The translations under genes were made by a program, and so were the position numbers. Under the pieces are notes generated by a model. The model was not told where the DNA came from and did no database searches. It worked only from the letters and a program-made list of their open reading frames with translations. From NCBI GenBank assembly GCA_020073265.1, contig JAIQFN010000015.1, positions 41,110 through 105,109 on the forward strand: 64,000 nt of DNA. Direction: 5' to 3'. Positions within the stretch are counted from its first letter, which is position 1. Every line of letters begins with the position of its first letter. Below, piece by piece: positions 24,583 through 31,389 of the stretch. The DNA is from Terriglobia bacterium. Lineage in GTDB: Bacteria > Acidobacteriota > Terriglobia > Bryobacterales > Bryobacteraceae.

Positions 24583-24588
24583 ATGATA
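24583..24588 (-). promoter_or_regulatory. Candidate -10 element (TATCAT) for a leaderless aminotransferase mRNA
   Basis: TATCAT on the minus strand ends 7 bases before the ATG at 24575, without a Shine-Dalgarno sequence between. Confidence 0.3.
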
Positions 24589-24608
24589 GCTTGGCGGAAG
24601 GAGTTGCA

Positions 24609-25250
24609 ATGCTGTTCCGGGTACAGTTCGCGTTTGCGCTGGGAGCGGGTCTTCTGACAGCGGCCGAGTTTCCCGCGCCGAAAATCGACATGCCTGCCGC
24701 GGCCACCAGGCAGACCGCTACCGCCGTTCTAGCGGGCGGCTGCTTCTGGGGCGTGGAGGCGGTCTTCGATCGCCTCAAAGGCGTGTCCAACGTGGTGTCC
24801 GGTTTCGCCGGCGGCAGCAAGATCACCGCGCACTACGAAGTCGTCAGCACGGGCCTCACCGGTCATGCCGAATCGGTCCGGATCAGCTACGATCCGTCGC
24901 AAATTTCCTTTGGTCATCTGCTCGAAGTGTTTTTCTCGGTGGCCCATGACCCGACGCAACTGAACCGCCAGGGCCCCGACTCGGGCTCGCAGTACCGCTC
25001 AGCGATTTTCTACGCGACTGACGAGCAGAAACGCGTGGCCCAGGCCTACGTTCAGCAATTGGACGCGGCGCACTTGTTCCAGCAGCGAATCGTGACCCAA
25101 GTTGTGCCGCTCCAGGGCTTCTACCCGGCCGAAGAAGAGCATCAGCATTTTCTGGATCGCAATCCGGACAACCCCTACATCGTTTACAACGATCTTCCCA
25201 AGCTGAGCCGGCTCAAGAAGCAGTTCCCCGAACTGCTGAAGCATCGCTGA
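24609..25250 (+). CDS. msrA: Peptide methionine (S)-S-oxide reductase, exported
   Basis: A 213-residue MsrA, repairing methionine-S-sulfoxide in proteins. The active-site motif GGCFWGVEAVFDRLKGV holds the catalytic cysteine; SGFAGGSKITAHYEVVSTGL, TGHAESVRISYDPSQISF, HDPTQLNRQGPDSGSQYRSA and AEEEHQHFLDRNP are all conserved. An N-terminal signal sequence (MLFRVQFAFALGAGLLTAAE) suggests export to the periplasm. The ATG at 24609 is set by GGAAGGAG upstream; the frame extends to a TTG at 24591 that lacks a ribosome site. It is divergent from the aminotransferase, with 33 bases between the two starts. Confidence 0.95.
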   Translation: MLFRVQFAFALGAGLLTAAEFPAPKIDMPAAATRQTATAVLAGGCFWGVEAVFDRLKGVSNVVSGFAGGSKITAHYEVVSTGLTGHAESVRISYDPSQISFGHLLEVFFSVAHDPTQLNRQGPDSGSQYRSAIFYATDEQKRVAQAYVQQLDAAHLFQQRIVTQVVPLQGFYPAEEEHQHFLDRNPDNPYIVYNDLPKLSRLKKQFPELLKHR

Positions 25251-25308
25251 AGCAGCCGGTGCGGCGCGCATCGCGGGAGAAGCTGCTAAGATTCAATCCC
25301 GGAGCACA

Positions 25309-26631
25309 ATGGAACCGCGGCAAACCATCGCGCATTACCGCATTGTCGCCAAGCTGGGCGAAGGCGGGATGGGCGAAGTGTATCGCGCCACCGACACCAA
25401 GCTCGGACGCGACGTCGCCATCAAGGTTCTGCCGGCCGCCTTTGCGACGGATTCGGAACGCGTGGCGCGCTTCCGGCGCGAGGCCCAGGTGCTGGCGTCG
25501 CTGAGCCATCCGCACATCGCATCCATCTATGGAGTCGAGGAATCGGACGGCGGCATCGCCTTGGTGATGGAGCTGGTGGAGGGGCCGACGCTGGCCGACC
25601 GCATCGGCGCCGGCCCGATTCCGCTAGACGAAGCGCTGCCCATCGCGCGGCAAATCGCCGAAGCTCTGGAAGCCGCGCATGAGAAGAACATCGTGCATCG
25701 CGACCTCAAGCCGGCCAACATCAAGCTGACGCCGGATGGCCGGGTGAAAGTGCTGGACTTCGGCCTGGCCAAGGCCATGGCGGACGAGCACGGTTCGGCT
25801 GACCCGGCCAACTCGCCCACGTTGACGCTGGCCGCGACGCGCGCGGGCGTGATCCTCGGCACCGCGGCATACATGCCACCGGAGCAGGCTAAGGGCAAGC
25901 CGGTGGATCGCCGCGCGGACATCTGGGCTTTCGGCGTGGTGTTGTACGAGATGCTCACCGGCCGCCGCGGCTTCAGTGGCGACACTGCCGCAGAGACGCT
26001 GGCCGCGGTGATGAAGGACGAACTCGACTTCACTCGTCTGCCCGCTGAAACGCCGCCCGCTGTCCGCGCGTTGCTCAAGCGTTGTCTCGATAAGGACCCC
26101 AAGCGCCGTTTGCGGGACATCGGCGAAGCACGCATCGTACTGGACGGACCGTTCGATGACGGCGCCACATCCACCGCAGTCCCGCCGCCGGCGGCGGCGC
26201 AAACGGTCTCCACATTCTCACGCTGGCTCCCCTGGGGCATCGCAGTGGTCTTTGTTCTCGCAACAGGAGCTTTGGCGTGGATTCATTTCCGCGCAGCCCC
26301 GTCGAAAGAGCAGACGGTGCGGTACACCATCCAGCTTCCGGAAAAGAACTTGGTCCATAGCCTCGCCGTCTCACCCGACGGCCGGCGTCTGGCCATCGTT
26401 ACCTCGGTCCAAGGCAAGCGGCAGCTCCTCGTACGGTCGCTAGACGCTCTGGAAACCCAGCTCCTTCCGGGGACCGACGACGCGCAGTACCCGTTCTGGT
26501 CTCCGGACAGCCGCTATGTCGGGTTCTTCGCCGGGGCAAGCTCAAAAAAATCTCCGCGAGCGGCGGTCCGGCGGAGACGCTATGCGATGCCCCCAACGGC
26601 CGCAGCGGATCGTGGAACCGCGACGGCGTGA
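25309..26631 (+). CDS. Serine/threonine protein kinase with membrane helix (first part of a frameshifted kinase-PD40 gene)
   Basis: A Hanks-type kinase. Glycine loop GEGGMGEVY (17-25), ATP lysine in VAIKVL (Lys39), catalytic loop HRDLKPAN (130-137), DFG (150-152), then GTAAYMPPEQAKGK, DRRADIWAFGVVLYEMLTGR and CLDKDPKRRLRDIGEA. One membrane helix follows (WGIAVVFVLATGALAWIHF, about 305-323) and the start of an extracytoplasmic PD40 propeller (LAVSPDGRRLAIV, WSPDSRYVGFFA). At 26533-26536 the frame is lost: GGGG where about five G would keep it, after which 30 unrelated residues and a stop follow. The propeller continues in the frame of 26628-28016. Start ATG with GGAG upstream. Such kinases are signature proteins of Solibacter-like bacteria. 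Confidence 0.88.
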   Translation: MEPRQTIAHYRIVAKLGEGGMGEVYRATDTKLGRDVAIKVLPAAFATDSERVARFRREAQVLASLSHPHIASIYGVEESDGGIALVMELVEGPTLADRIGAGPIPLDEALPIARQIAEALEAAHEKNIVHRDLKPANIKLTPDGRVKVLDFGLAKAMADEHGSADPANSPTLTLAATRAGVILGTAAYMPPEQAKGKPVDRRADIWAFGVVLYEMLTGRRGFSGDTAAETLAAVMKDELDFTRLPAETPPAVRALLKRCLDKDPKRRLRDIGEARIVLDGPFDDGATSTAVPPPAAAQTVSTFSRWLPWGIAVVFVLATGALAWIHFRAAPSKEQTVRYTIQLPEKNLVHSLAVSPDGRRLAIVTSVQGKRQLLVRSLDALETQLLPGTDDAQYPFWSPDSRYVGFFAGASSKKSPRAAVRRRRYAMPPTAAADRGTATA

Positions 26632-28016
26632 TCGTGTTCGCGCCGGGGCCGGGCCACAGCCTGCAGCGCGTATCGGCGGCCGGCGGCGTTCCCGTGGACG
26701 TGACCAAGGCCAACAAAGTGGATCATCGGTTTCCCGTTTTTCTTCCCGACGGCCGCAACTTTCTCTACGTGGTAAGCCTGGACTCACCGGAAAAAAATGG
26801 CGTGTACCTTGGCTCCCTCGACGCGCGTCAAAATCGGCGCCTGCTGGCGGACGTCTCCAGCGTCTCCTTGGTTCCGCCCATCAACGGCTCCGCTGTCAGC
26901 TACCTGCTCTTCGTTCGCGACACCACGCTGATGGCCCAGCCGTTCAATGCAGGTACTCTGCAGCTTGCGGGCGACTTGTTCCCGGTGGCCGAGCACATTG
27001 CGATCGGCGCGAACTTGAACTACGCGCCGGTCACCGCTTCCCAAAATGGCGTGCTCGTTTACCAGGGCAAAGGCAAGTCCGCCGCGCTCCGGTTTGTTTG
27101 GTTTGATCGAACCGGGAGACGGCTGAGCGAACTGGGACCGGCCGGCGAGTACTGGGATGCCTCGCTTTCGCCAGACCAGAAAGTAGCGGCGTTGTCGCTT
27201 TTCACCAACGAGGGTCCGGACACGGGAGCCAGCGACATCTGGCTCCGCGAACTGTCGCGCGGCACCGATACGCGCTTCACGTTCCATGCTTCCAGCAATG
27301 TGGCTCCGGTCTGGTCGCCCAACGGCGATCGCATCGCGTTCAGTTCCAATCGAAACGGCGCCCCGGCCGCACGCTACGACATCTTTCAAAAGGCATCCAG
27401 TGGAGCCGGACAGGATGAGTTGCTCCTGTCGTCGCCGAACAACAAGGAAGTCACTCAATGGTCGCCGGATGGGCGCTATATCGTCTATACGGAGGTTGAT
27501 TCGAAAACCAGGAGCGACGTGTGGTTGTTGCCGGTCGGCGGCGCCGCGACCGATCGAAATCCGGTGCCCTTCCTGCATACCGAATTCGATGAGCTGCAAG
27601 GGCAGATCTCGCCGGATAGCCATTGGATGGCCTACACCTCGGATGAATCCGGGCGCCGCGAAGTGTACGTCAGGCCGTTCCCTTCCGGCGACGGGAAGTG
27701 GAAAGTCTCAACGCAAGGCGGAGAGCAGCCGCGCTGGCGGCACGATGCTAAAGAGCTTTTCTTCCTGGCCGCTGACGGCAACATGACAGCGGTGCCCCTG
27801 AAGGCGTCGCCTGGTCCCCGCCCGTCTTTTGAACTTGGCGCACCCACACGGCTGTTCAATCCGAGCATCGATCCGGCCATCGGCAACAACCTGGCCACGC
27901 AATATTGCGTAACCGGCGACGGACAGCGTATCCTGGCCCTCACCAGCGCCGGAGCGGAGGCCGAGACGCCGCTGACCGTGGTGGTGAATTGGCTCCCCAA
28001 GACGAAACCGGACTAG
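26628..28016 (+). CDS. PD40/TolB-like propeller, second part of the frameshifted Ser/Thr kinase gene
   Basis: 462 codons in the next frame that continue the kinase's extracytoplasmic propeller; upstream of the nominal GTG the same frame reads GKLKKISASGGPAETLCDAP and SGSWNRDGVIVFAPG back to the frameshift at about 26535. Repeats: VFLPDGRNFLYVV, RRLSELGPAGEYWDASLSPD, PVWSPNGDRIAFSSNRNG, TQWSPDGRYIVYTEVD, ISPDSHWMAYTSDESGRREV, YVRPFPSGDGKWKVSTQGGE and PRWRHDAKELFF. The last part is typical for acidobacterial kinase-propeller proteins. The GTG at 26628 overlaps the first part's TGA (GTGA), which may be chance. Joined, the protein would have about 900 residues. Real mutation or sequencing error cannot be told here. 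Confidence 0.82.
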   Translation: MIVFAPGPGHSLQRVSAAGGVPVDVTKANKVDHRFPVFLPDGRNFLYVVSLDSPEKNGVYLGSLDARQNRRLLADVSSVSLVPPINGSAVSYLLFVRDTTLMAQPFNAGTLQLAGDLFPVAEHIAIGANLNYAPVTASQNGVLVYQGKGKSAALRFVWFDRTGRRLSELGPAGEYWDASLSPDQKVAALSLFTNEGPDTGASDIWLRELSRGTDTRFTFHASSNVAPVWSPNGDRIAFSSNRNGAPAARYDIFQKASSGAGQDELLLSSPNNKEVTQWSPDGRYIVYTEVDSKTRSDVWLLPVGGAATDRNPVPFLHTEFDELQGQISPDSHWMAYTSDESGRREVYVRPFPSGDGKWKVSTQGGEQPRWRHDAKELFFLAADGNMTAVPLKASPGPRPSFELGAPTRLFNPSIDPAIGNNLATQYCVTGDGQRILALTSAGAEAETPLTVVVNWLPKTKPD

Positions 28017-28028
28017 TGATCTAACGCG

Positions 28029-28034
28029 TACAAT
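28029..28034 (+). promoter_or_regulatory. Candidate -10 element (TACAAT) close to a start codon
   Basis: TACAAT ends 8 bases before the ATG at 28043 of the CoA-transferase gene. A weak GGAG lies between the two, so this case could be leadered or leaderless. Confidence 0.3.
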
Positions 28035-28042
28035 TGGAGCTT

Positions 28043-29233
28043 ATGCCCAGTTCCGGCGCACTCGCGGGAATTCGCGTCATCGACTTCGGACGTTTCATCG
28101 CCGGGCCGTATTGCGGAATGCTGCTGGCCGACATGGGCGCCGACGTCGTCCGTATCGACCGCCGCCAGGGCAGCGAGGATCGTTACACCGGACCAGTTAC
28201 CGGCGGCGGAGAAGGCGGAGCGTTCCTGTCTCTGAATCGCAACAAGCGGAGCCTTACCCTGGACGCTTCCAAGCCGGCCGCTGCCGAGATCATCCGCCGG
28301 CTCGTCAAGGGCGCCGACGTGGTGCTGGCCAACTTGCCGATCGCGGTGCTGAACAAAATGGGCCTCGATTACGATTCGCTGCGCGCCGTCAACCCCGGCA
28401 TCATTCTCGCGCGAGTTTCTACGTTCGGACCGGATGGTCCGTATGCCAACCGCGTGGGATTCGACAGCGTGGCGCAGGCCATGTCGGGCGCCATGAGTCT
28501 CACTGGTTTCGAAGGAGCGCCGATTCGTTCGTTGGTTCCTTTTGAGGATTACGGCACGGCGCTGCACACCGCGTTCGGCATCGTGGTGGCGCTGTTTCAT
28601 CGAGCCAAAACCGGTGTGGGACAGGTGGTGGACGGCGCGCTATTCGCGACTGGCATCACCTTCATGCAGGCGTTGCTGGCCGAGCGCAGCGTGGTGGGGA
28701 TCCAGCGCACCCAGCGAGGCAACGCGGGTTTTTATTCGGCGCCGGCGGACACCTATCGCACCAAGGACGGCTGGATCATCGTGCAAGTGATCGGCGCCGA
28801 CATGTTCGCGCGTTGGGCCCGCCTGGTGGGCCGCGCGGATTTGATCGGCGATCCGCGCTTCGCAACGGATTTGTTGCGCGCCGACAATCGCGCGGTGATC
28901 ACCGACGCGATGAATAGCTGGCTCGCCACGCGCACTACCGCCGAAGCCATCGCGGAACTCGAAGCCGCGCGAGTGCCCAGCGGCCCGATTCTCGAACTTG
29001 GCGCGGTGCTCGAAGATCCGCAGGTGAAAGCCCGCGGACTGCTCGAGTACGTCGATTATCCCGGCGCGCCCAAGCCGGTACCGTTGGCCAGTACGGCGGT
29101 GCGGCTGTCCGCGACTCCCGGAAGGATCGCGCGGCGGGCTCCCACGCTCGGCGAGCACACCGATGAGATCCTGCGCGAGCTGGGCTATTCGGAAGAAGAA
29201 ATCGCCGGGTTGCGGGCGGCAGAAGCGGTGTAG
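28043..29233 (+). CDS. Family III CoA-transferase (CaiB/BaiF type)
   Basis: A 396-residue CoA-transferase, moving CoA between carboxylic acids through an aspartyl-CoA thioester intermediate. Conserved: ALAGIRVIDFGRFIAGPYCG, MLLADMGADVVRIDR, GGAFLSLNRNKRSLTLD, GADVVLANLP, RVSTFGPDGPYANRVGFDSV with the probable catalytic Asp (in GFDSV), AQAMSGAMSLTGFEG, FRTKDGWIIV-like YRTKDGWIIVQV, and the C-terminal PTLGEHTDEILRELGYSEEE. Substrate unknown; formyl-CoA, carnitine or aromatic-acid types are possible. The ATG at 28043 is chosen over a TTG at 28034. It lies 26 bases after the kinase gene and 36 before the tannase-like gene on the same strand. Confidence 0.9.
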   Translation: MPSSGALAGIRVIDFGRFIAGPYCGMLLADMGADVVRIDRRQGSEDRYTGPVTGGGEGGAFLSLNRNKRSLTLDASKPAAAEIIRRLVKGADVVLANLPIAVLNKMGLDYDSLRAVNPGIILARVSTFGPDGPYANRVGFDSVAQAMSGAMSLTGFEGAPIRSLVPFEDYGTALHTAFGIVVALFHRAKTGVGQVVDGALFATGITFMQALLAERSVVGIQRTQRGNAGFYSAPADTYRTKDGWIIVQVIGADMFARWARLVGRADLIGDPRFATDLLRADNRAVITDAMNSWLATRTTAEAIAELEAARVPSGPILELGAVLEDPQVKARGLLEYVDYPGAPKPVPLASTAVRLSATPGRIARRAPTLGEHTDEILRELGYSEEEIAGLRAAEAV

Positions 29234-29269
29234 TTAGATAGTTCGCAGCAACTCCTCGGGAGGTGACGC

Positions 29270-30769
29270 ATGAACTTCAGACTCGTAGCGATCTTGATCA
29301 TGGGTGTCCCGGCGTTCGCCGCCTCATGTGAAAGTCTCGCCTCGCTCTCGCTGCCGGACACGACGATCACGAAAGTCGAGTCCGTTGGCGCCGGAGGATT
29401 CGCAATGCCTGGCGGGCGGCGCGGTCAGGCCAACCGCAATTCGGATCTGCCTGCGTTCTGCCGCGTCCAGGCCACGCTCAAGCCGTCCAGCGACTCCGAC
29501 ATCAAGGTCGAAGTCTGGCTACCCGCTTCCGGATGGAACGGCAAGTATGAAGCGGTTGGCAACGGCGGCTGGTCCGGCGCAATTGGCTACGCCGCCATGG
29601 CCGAGGCGCTGCGGCGCGGCTATGCCACCAGCTCCACCGACACCGGCCACGAGGGCGGGAGCGCCAGTTTCGCTCTGGGCCATCCCGAAAAGCTGATCGA
29701 CTATGCCTACCGGTCCGAGCACGAAATGACCGTCAAGTCGAAAGCGATCATCGCGGCTTTCTACGGCAGCGGTCCCAAGCTCTCTTACTGGAACGGATGT
29801 TCGGCCGGAGGCAAGCAAGCGCTCAAGGAAGCTCAGCGCTTCCCCGCCGATTTCGACGGCATCATCGCGGGCGCGCCCGGCAACAACTGGACTGGCCGCG
29901 CGATTGAATCCATGTGGATCGCGCAAGCCGTTCACAAAGATGAAGCCGGCTACATACCGCCGGAAAAATATCCGGTCATTCACAACGCCGTGCTGGAGGC
30001 CTGCGATGCGCTCGACGGCGTCAAGGACGGCCTGCTCCAGGATCCCGCGCGCTGCCACTTCGATCCCAAGGTCGTGCAGTGCAAGGACGCCGACGGCCCG
30101 AATTGCCTGACCGCGCCGCAGGTGGAAGCAGCGCGGAAAATTTATAGCGGTGCGATCAATCCGCGGACCCGGCAGCAGATCTTTCCAGGCTTAGAGCCCG
30201 GAAGCGAACTCGCGTGGAACGTCCTGGCCGGCCCTCGTCCGTTTGGCATCGGAGACGACCATTTCAAGTACGTCGTGTTCAAAGATCCGAATTGGGATTA
30301 CAGAACTCTGAACTTCGACAGCGACGTCGCGCTCGCCGAGAAGACCGACAATGGCCTGATCAACGCCACCGATCCGAACCTGAAGCCGTTTTTTGGACAC
30401 GGTGGCAAGCTCATCCAATACCACGGCTGGAGCGACTGGCAGATCTCGCCTTTGAACAGCGTCCACTACTACCAGAGCGTGCAAGAGACTCTGGGAGGCG
30501 CGAGCAAGATGCAGGACTCCTACCGCCTGTTCATGGTGCCGGGCATGGGCCACTGCGGAGGAGGCGAAGGGCCGAACAGTTTCGACATGGTCGGCGCCAT
30601 TGAGCAGTGGGTGGAGAAAAGCGCGCCGCCGGCCGAGATCATCGCCTCGCGCATCAGCAACGGCAAAGTGGAACGGACGCGCCCGCTGTGCCCGTATCCG
30701 CAAGTCGCGAAATACAAGGGCGCCGGAAGCATCGACGACGCCGCAAACTTCGCCTGCGCGCTGCCCTAG
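29270..30769 (+). CDS. Tannase/feruloyl-esterase family hydrolase, secreted
   Basis: A 499-residue alpha/beta hydrolase with signal peptide MNFRLVAILIMGVPAFAAS. Nucleophile elbow YWNGCSAGGKQALKEAQRFP (Ser near 184) and DFDGIIAGAPGNNWT, the lid/calcium region DALDGVKDGLLQDPARCHFD, and the catalytic Asp/His regions YHGWSDWQISPLNSVHYY and GMGHCGGGEGPNSFD. The CxxC-like cysteines around the serine (GCSAGG ... MGHCGG) are characteristic and usually form a disulfide. The family hydrolyses esters of plant phenolics (ferulate, gallate), fitting a soil plant-litter lifestyle; the exact substrate is open. Ribosome site GGGAGGTGA directly before the ATG. Convergent with the DUF2911 gene 15 bases later. 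Confidence 0.92.
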   Translation: MNFRLVAILIMGVPAFAASCESLASLSLPDTTITKVESVGAGGFAMPGGRRGQANRNSDLPAFCRVQATLKPSSDSDIKVEVWLPASGWNGKYEAVGNGGWSGAIGYAAMAEALRRGYATSSTDTGHEGGSASFALGHPEKLIDYAYRSEHEMTVKSKAIIAAFYGSGPKLSYWNGCSAGGKQALKEAQRFPADFDGIIAGAPGNNWTGRAIESMWIAQAVHKDEAGYIPPEKYPVIHNAVLEACDALDGVKDGLLQDPARCHFDPKVVQCKDADGPNCLTAPQVEAARKIYSGAINPRTRQQIFPGLEPGSELAWNVLAGPRPFGIGDDHFKYVVFKDPNWDYRTLNFDSDVALAEKTDNGLINATDPNLKPFFGHGGKLIQYHGWSDWQISPLNSVHYYQSVQETLGGASKMQDSYRLFMVPGMGHCGGGEGPNSFDMVGAIEQWVEKSAPPAEIIASRISNGKVERTRPLCPYPQVAKYKGAGSIDDAANFACALP

Positions 30770-30784
30770 CGTTCCGCTTCAGGT

Positions 30785-31315
30785 TCACTTCGCCGTGATC
30801 GGAACGGACGCGACGTAGTTGTCCCACGCCAGCTCGAGCTTGCCTGTTTTCGCTCCGGTTTTGGATAGCGTCATCTTGTAGGTCTCGATCTTGGCGGGCG
30901 GCTTGGTCATGGTCATCTTCACGCGCCCGAGATCCATATTCTGCCGGTAAGTGAGACCCCATTGGCCCGTTTGCTTGTTGACGATGAGCTGCCAATTCTC
31001 CGGATCAGACACAAGAACAAAAATCGTATAGTCGCCCTTCGGCACCGCCAGGCCGCCGATGTCCAGGTCGGCGTCGGTGTGGAACGCGGTGGCATCGTTC
31101 GCGCCGGCGCGCCACACCGGATAAGTCCCGTCTTGCGATATTCTCCCGCCGGGCCCGAAGATCTTGCGGCCATGCACGGACGGCGCGGAATACTTGATCA
31201 AAAGCGTGTGGTCGGCGATGGTGACCGAGGTCTGGGCCGGCGGGCTTACGAACTGGGCCGACGCGACGCCCGCAGCGGCGACGAGGGTGAAGGCGCATAA
31301 CAGCGTAGTTTTCAT
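30785..31315 (-). CDS. DUF2911 family exported protein
   Basis: A 176-residue protein with signal peptide MKTTLLCAFTLVAAAGVASA. The DUF2911 core is visible: TIADHTLLIKYSAPSVHGRK, IFGPGG, VWRAGANDATAFHTDADLDI, GGLAVPKGDYTIFVLVSD, LIVNKQTGQWGLTY and LELAWDNYVASVPI. Family members are extracellular or periplasmic beta proteins of unknown function, frequent in Acidobacteria and Bacteroidetes. The ATG at 31315 is taken because it begins the signal peptide; an in-frame ATG at 31339 overlaps the REP element. A REP element separates it from the end of the upstream TonB receptor gene. Confidence 0.88.
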   Translation of the reverse strand: MKTTLLCAFTLVAAAGVASAQFVSPPAQTSVTIADHTLLIKYSAPSVHGRKIFGPGGRISQDGTYPVWRAGANDATAFHTDADLDIGGLAVPKGDYTIFVLVSDPENWQLIVNKQTGQWGLTYRQNMDLGRVKMTMTKPPAKIETYKMTLSKTGAKTGKLELAWDNYVASVPITAK

Positions 31316-31337
31316 GTTTCCATTTTGCACCTTTGGC

Positions 31338-31381
31338 ATGTGGGGCAGCCAATCCTGGCTGCAGCCGGCTTTCAGCCGGCC
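31338..31381 (+). repeat. REP element, copy 3 (stems changed with compensation)
   Basis: ATGTGGGGCAG head, then stem GCAGCCA (31345-31351) with TGGCTGC (31356-31362) across ATCC, and stem GCCGGCT (31364-31370) with AGCCGGC (31374-31380) across TTC. Compared with copies 1 and 2, both stems differ at paired positions and still match perfectly. It lies between the 3' end of the TonB receptor (31390) and the start of the DUF2911 gene. Confidence 0.85.
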
Positions 31382-31389
31382 AATGTAAC

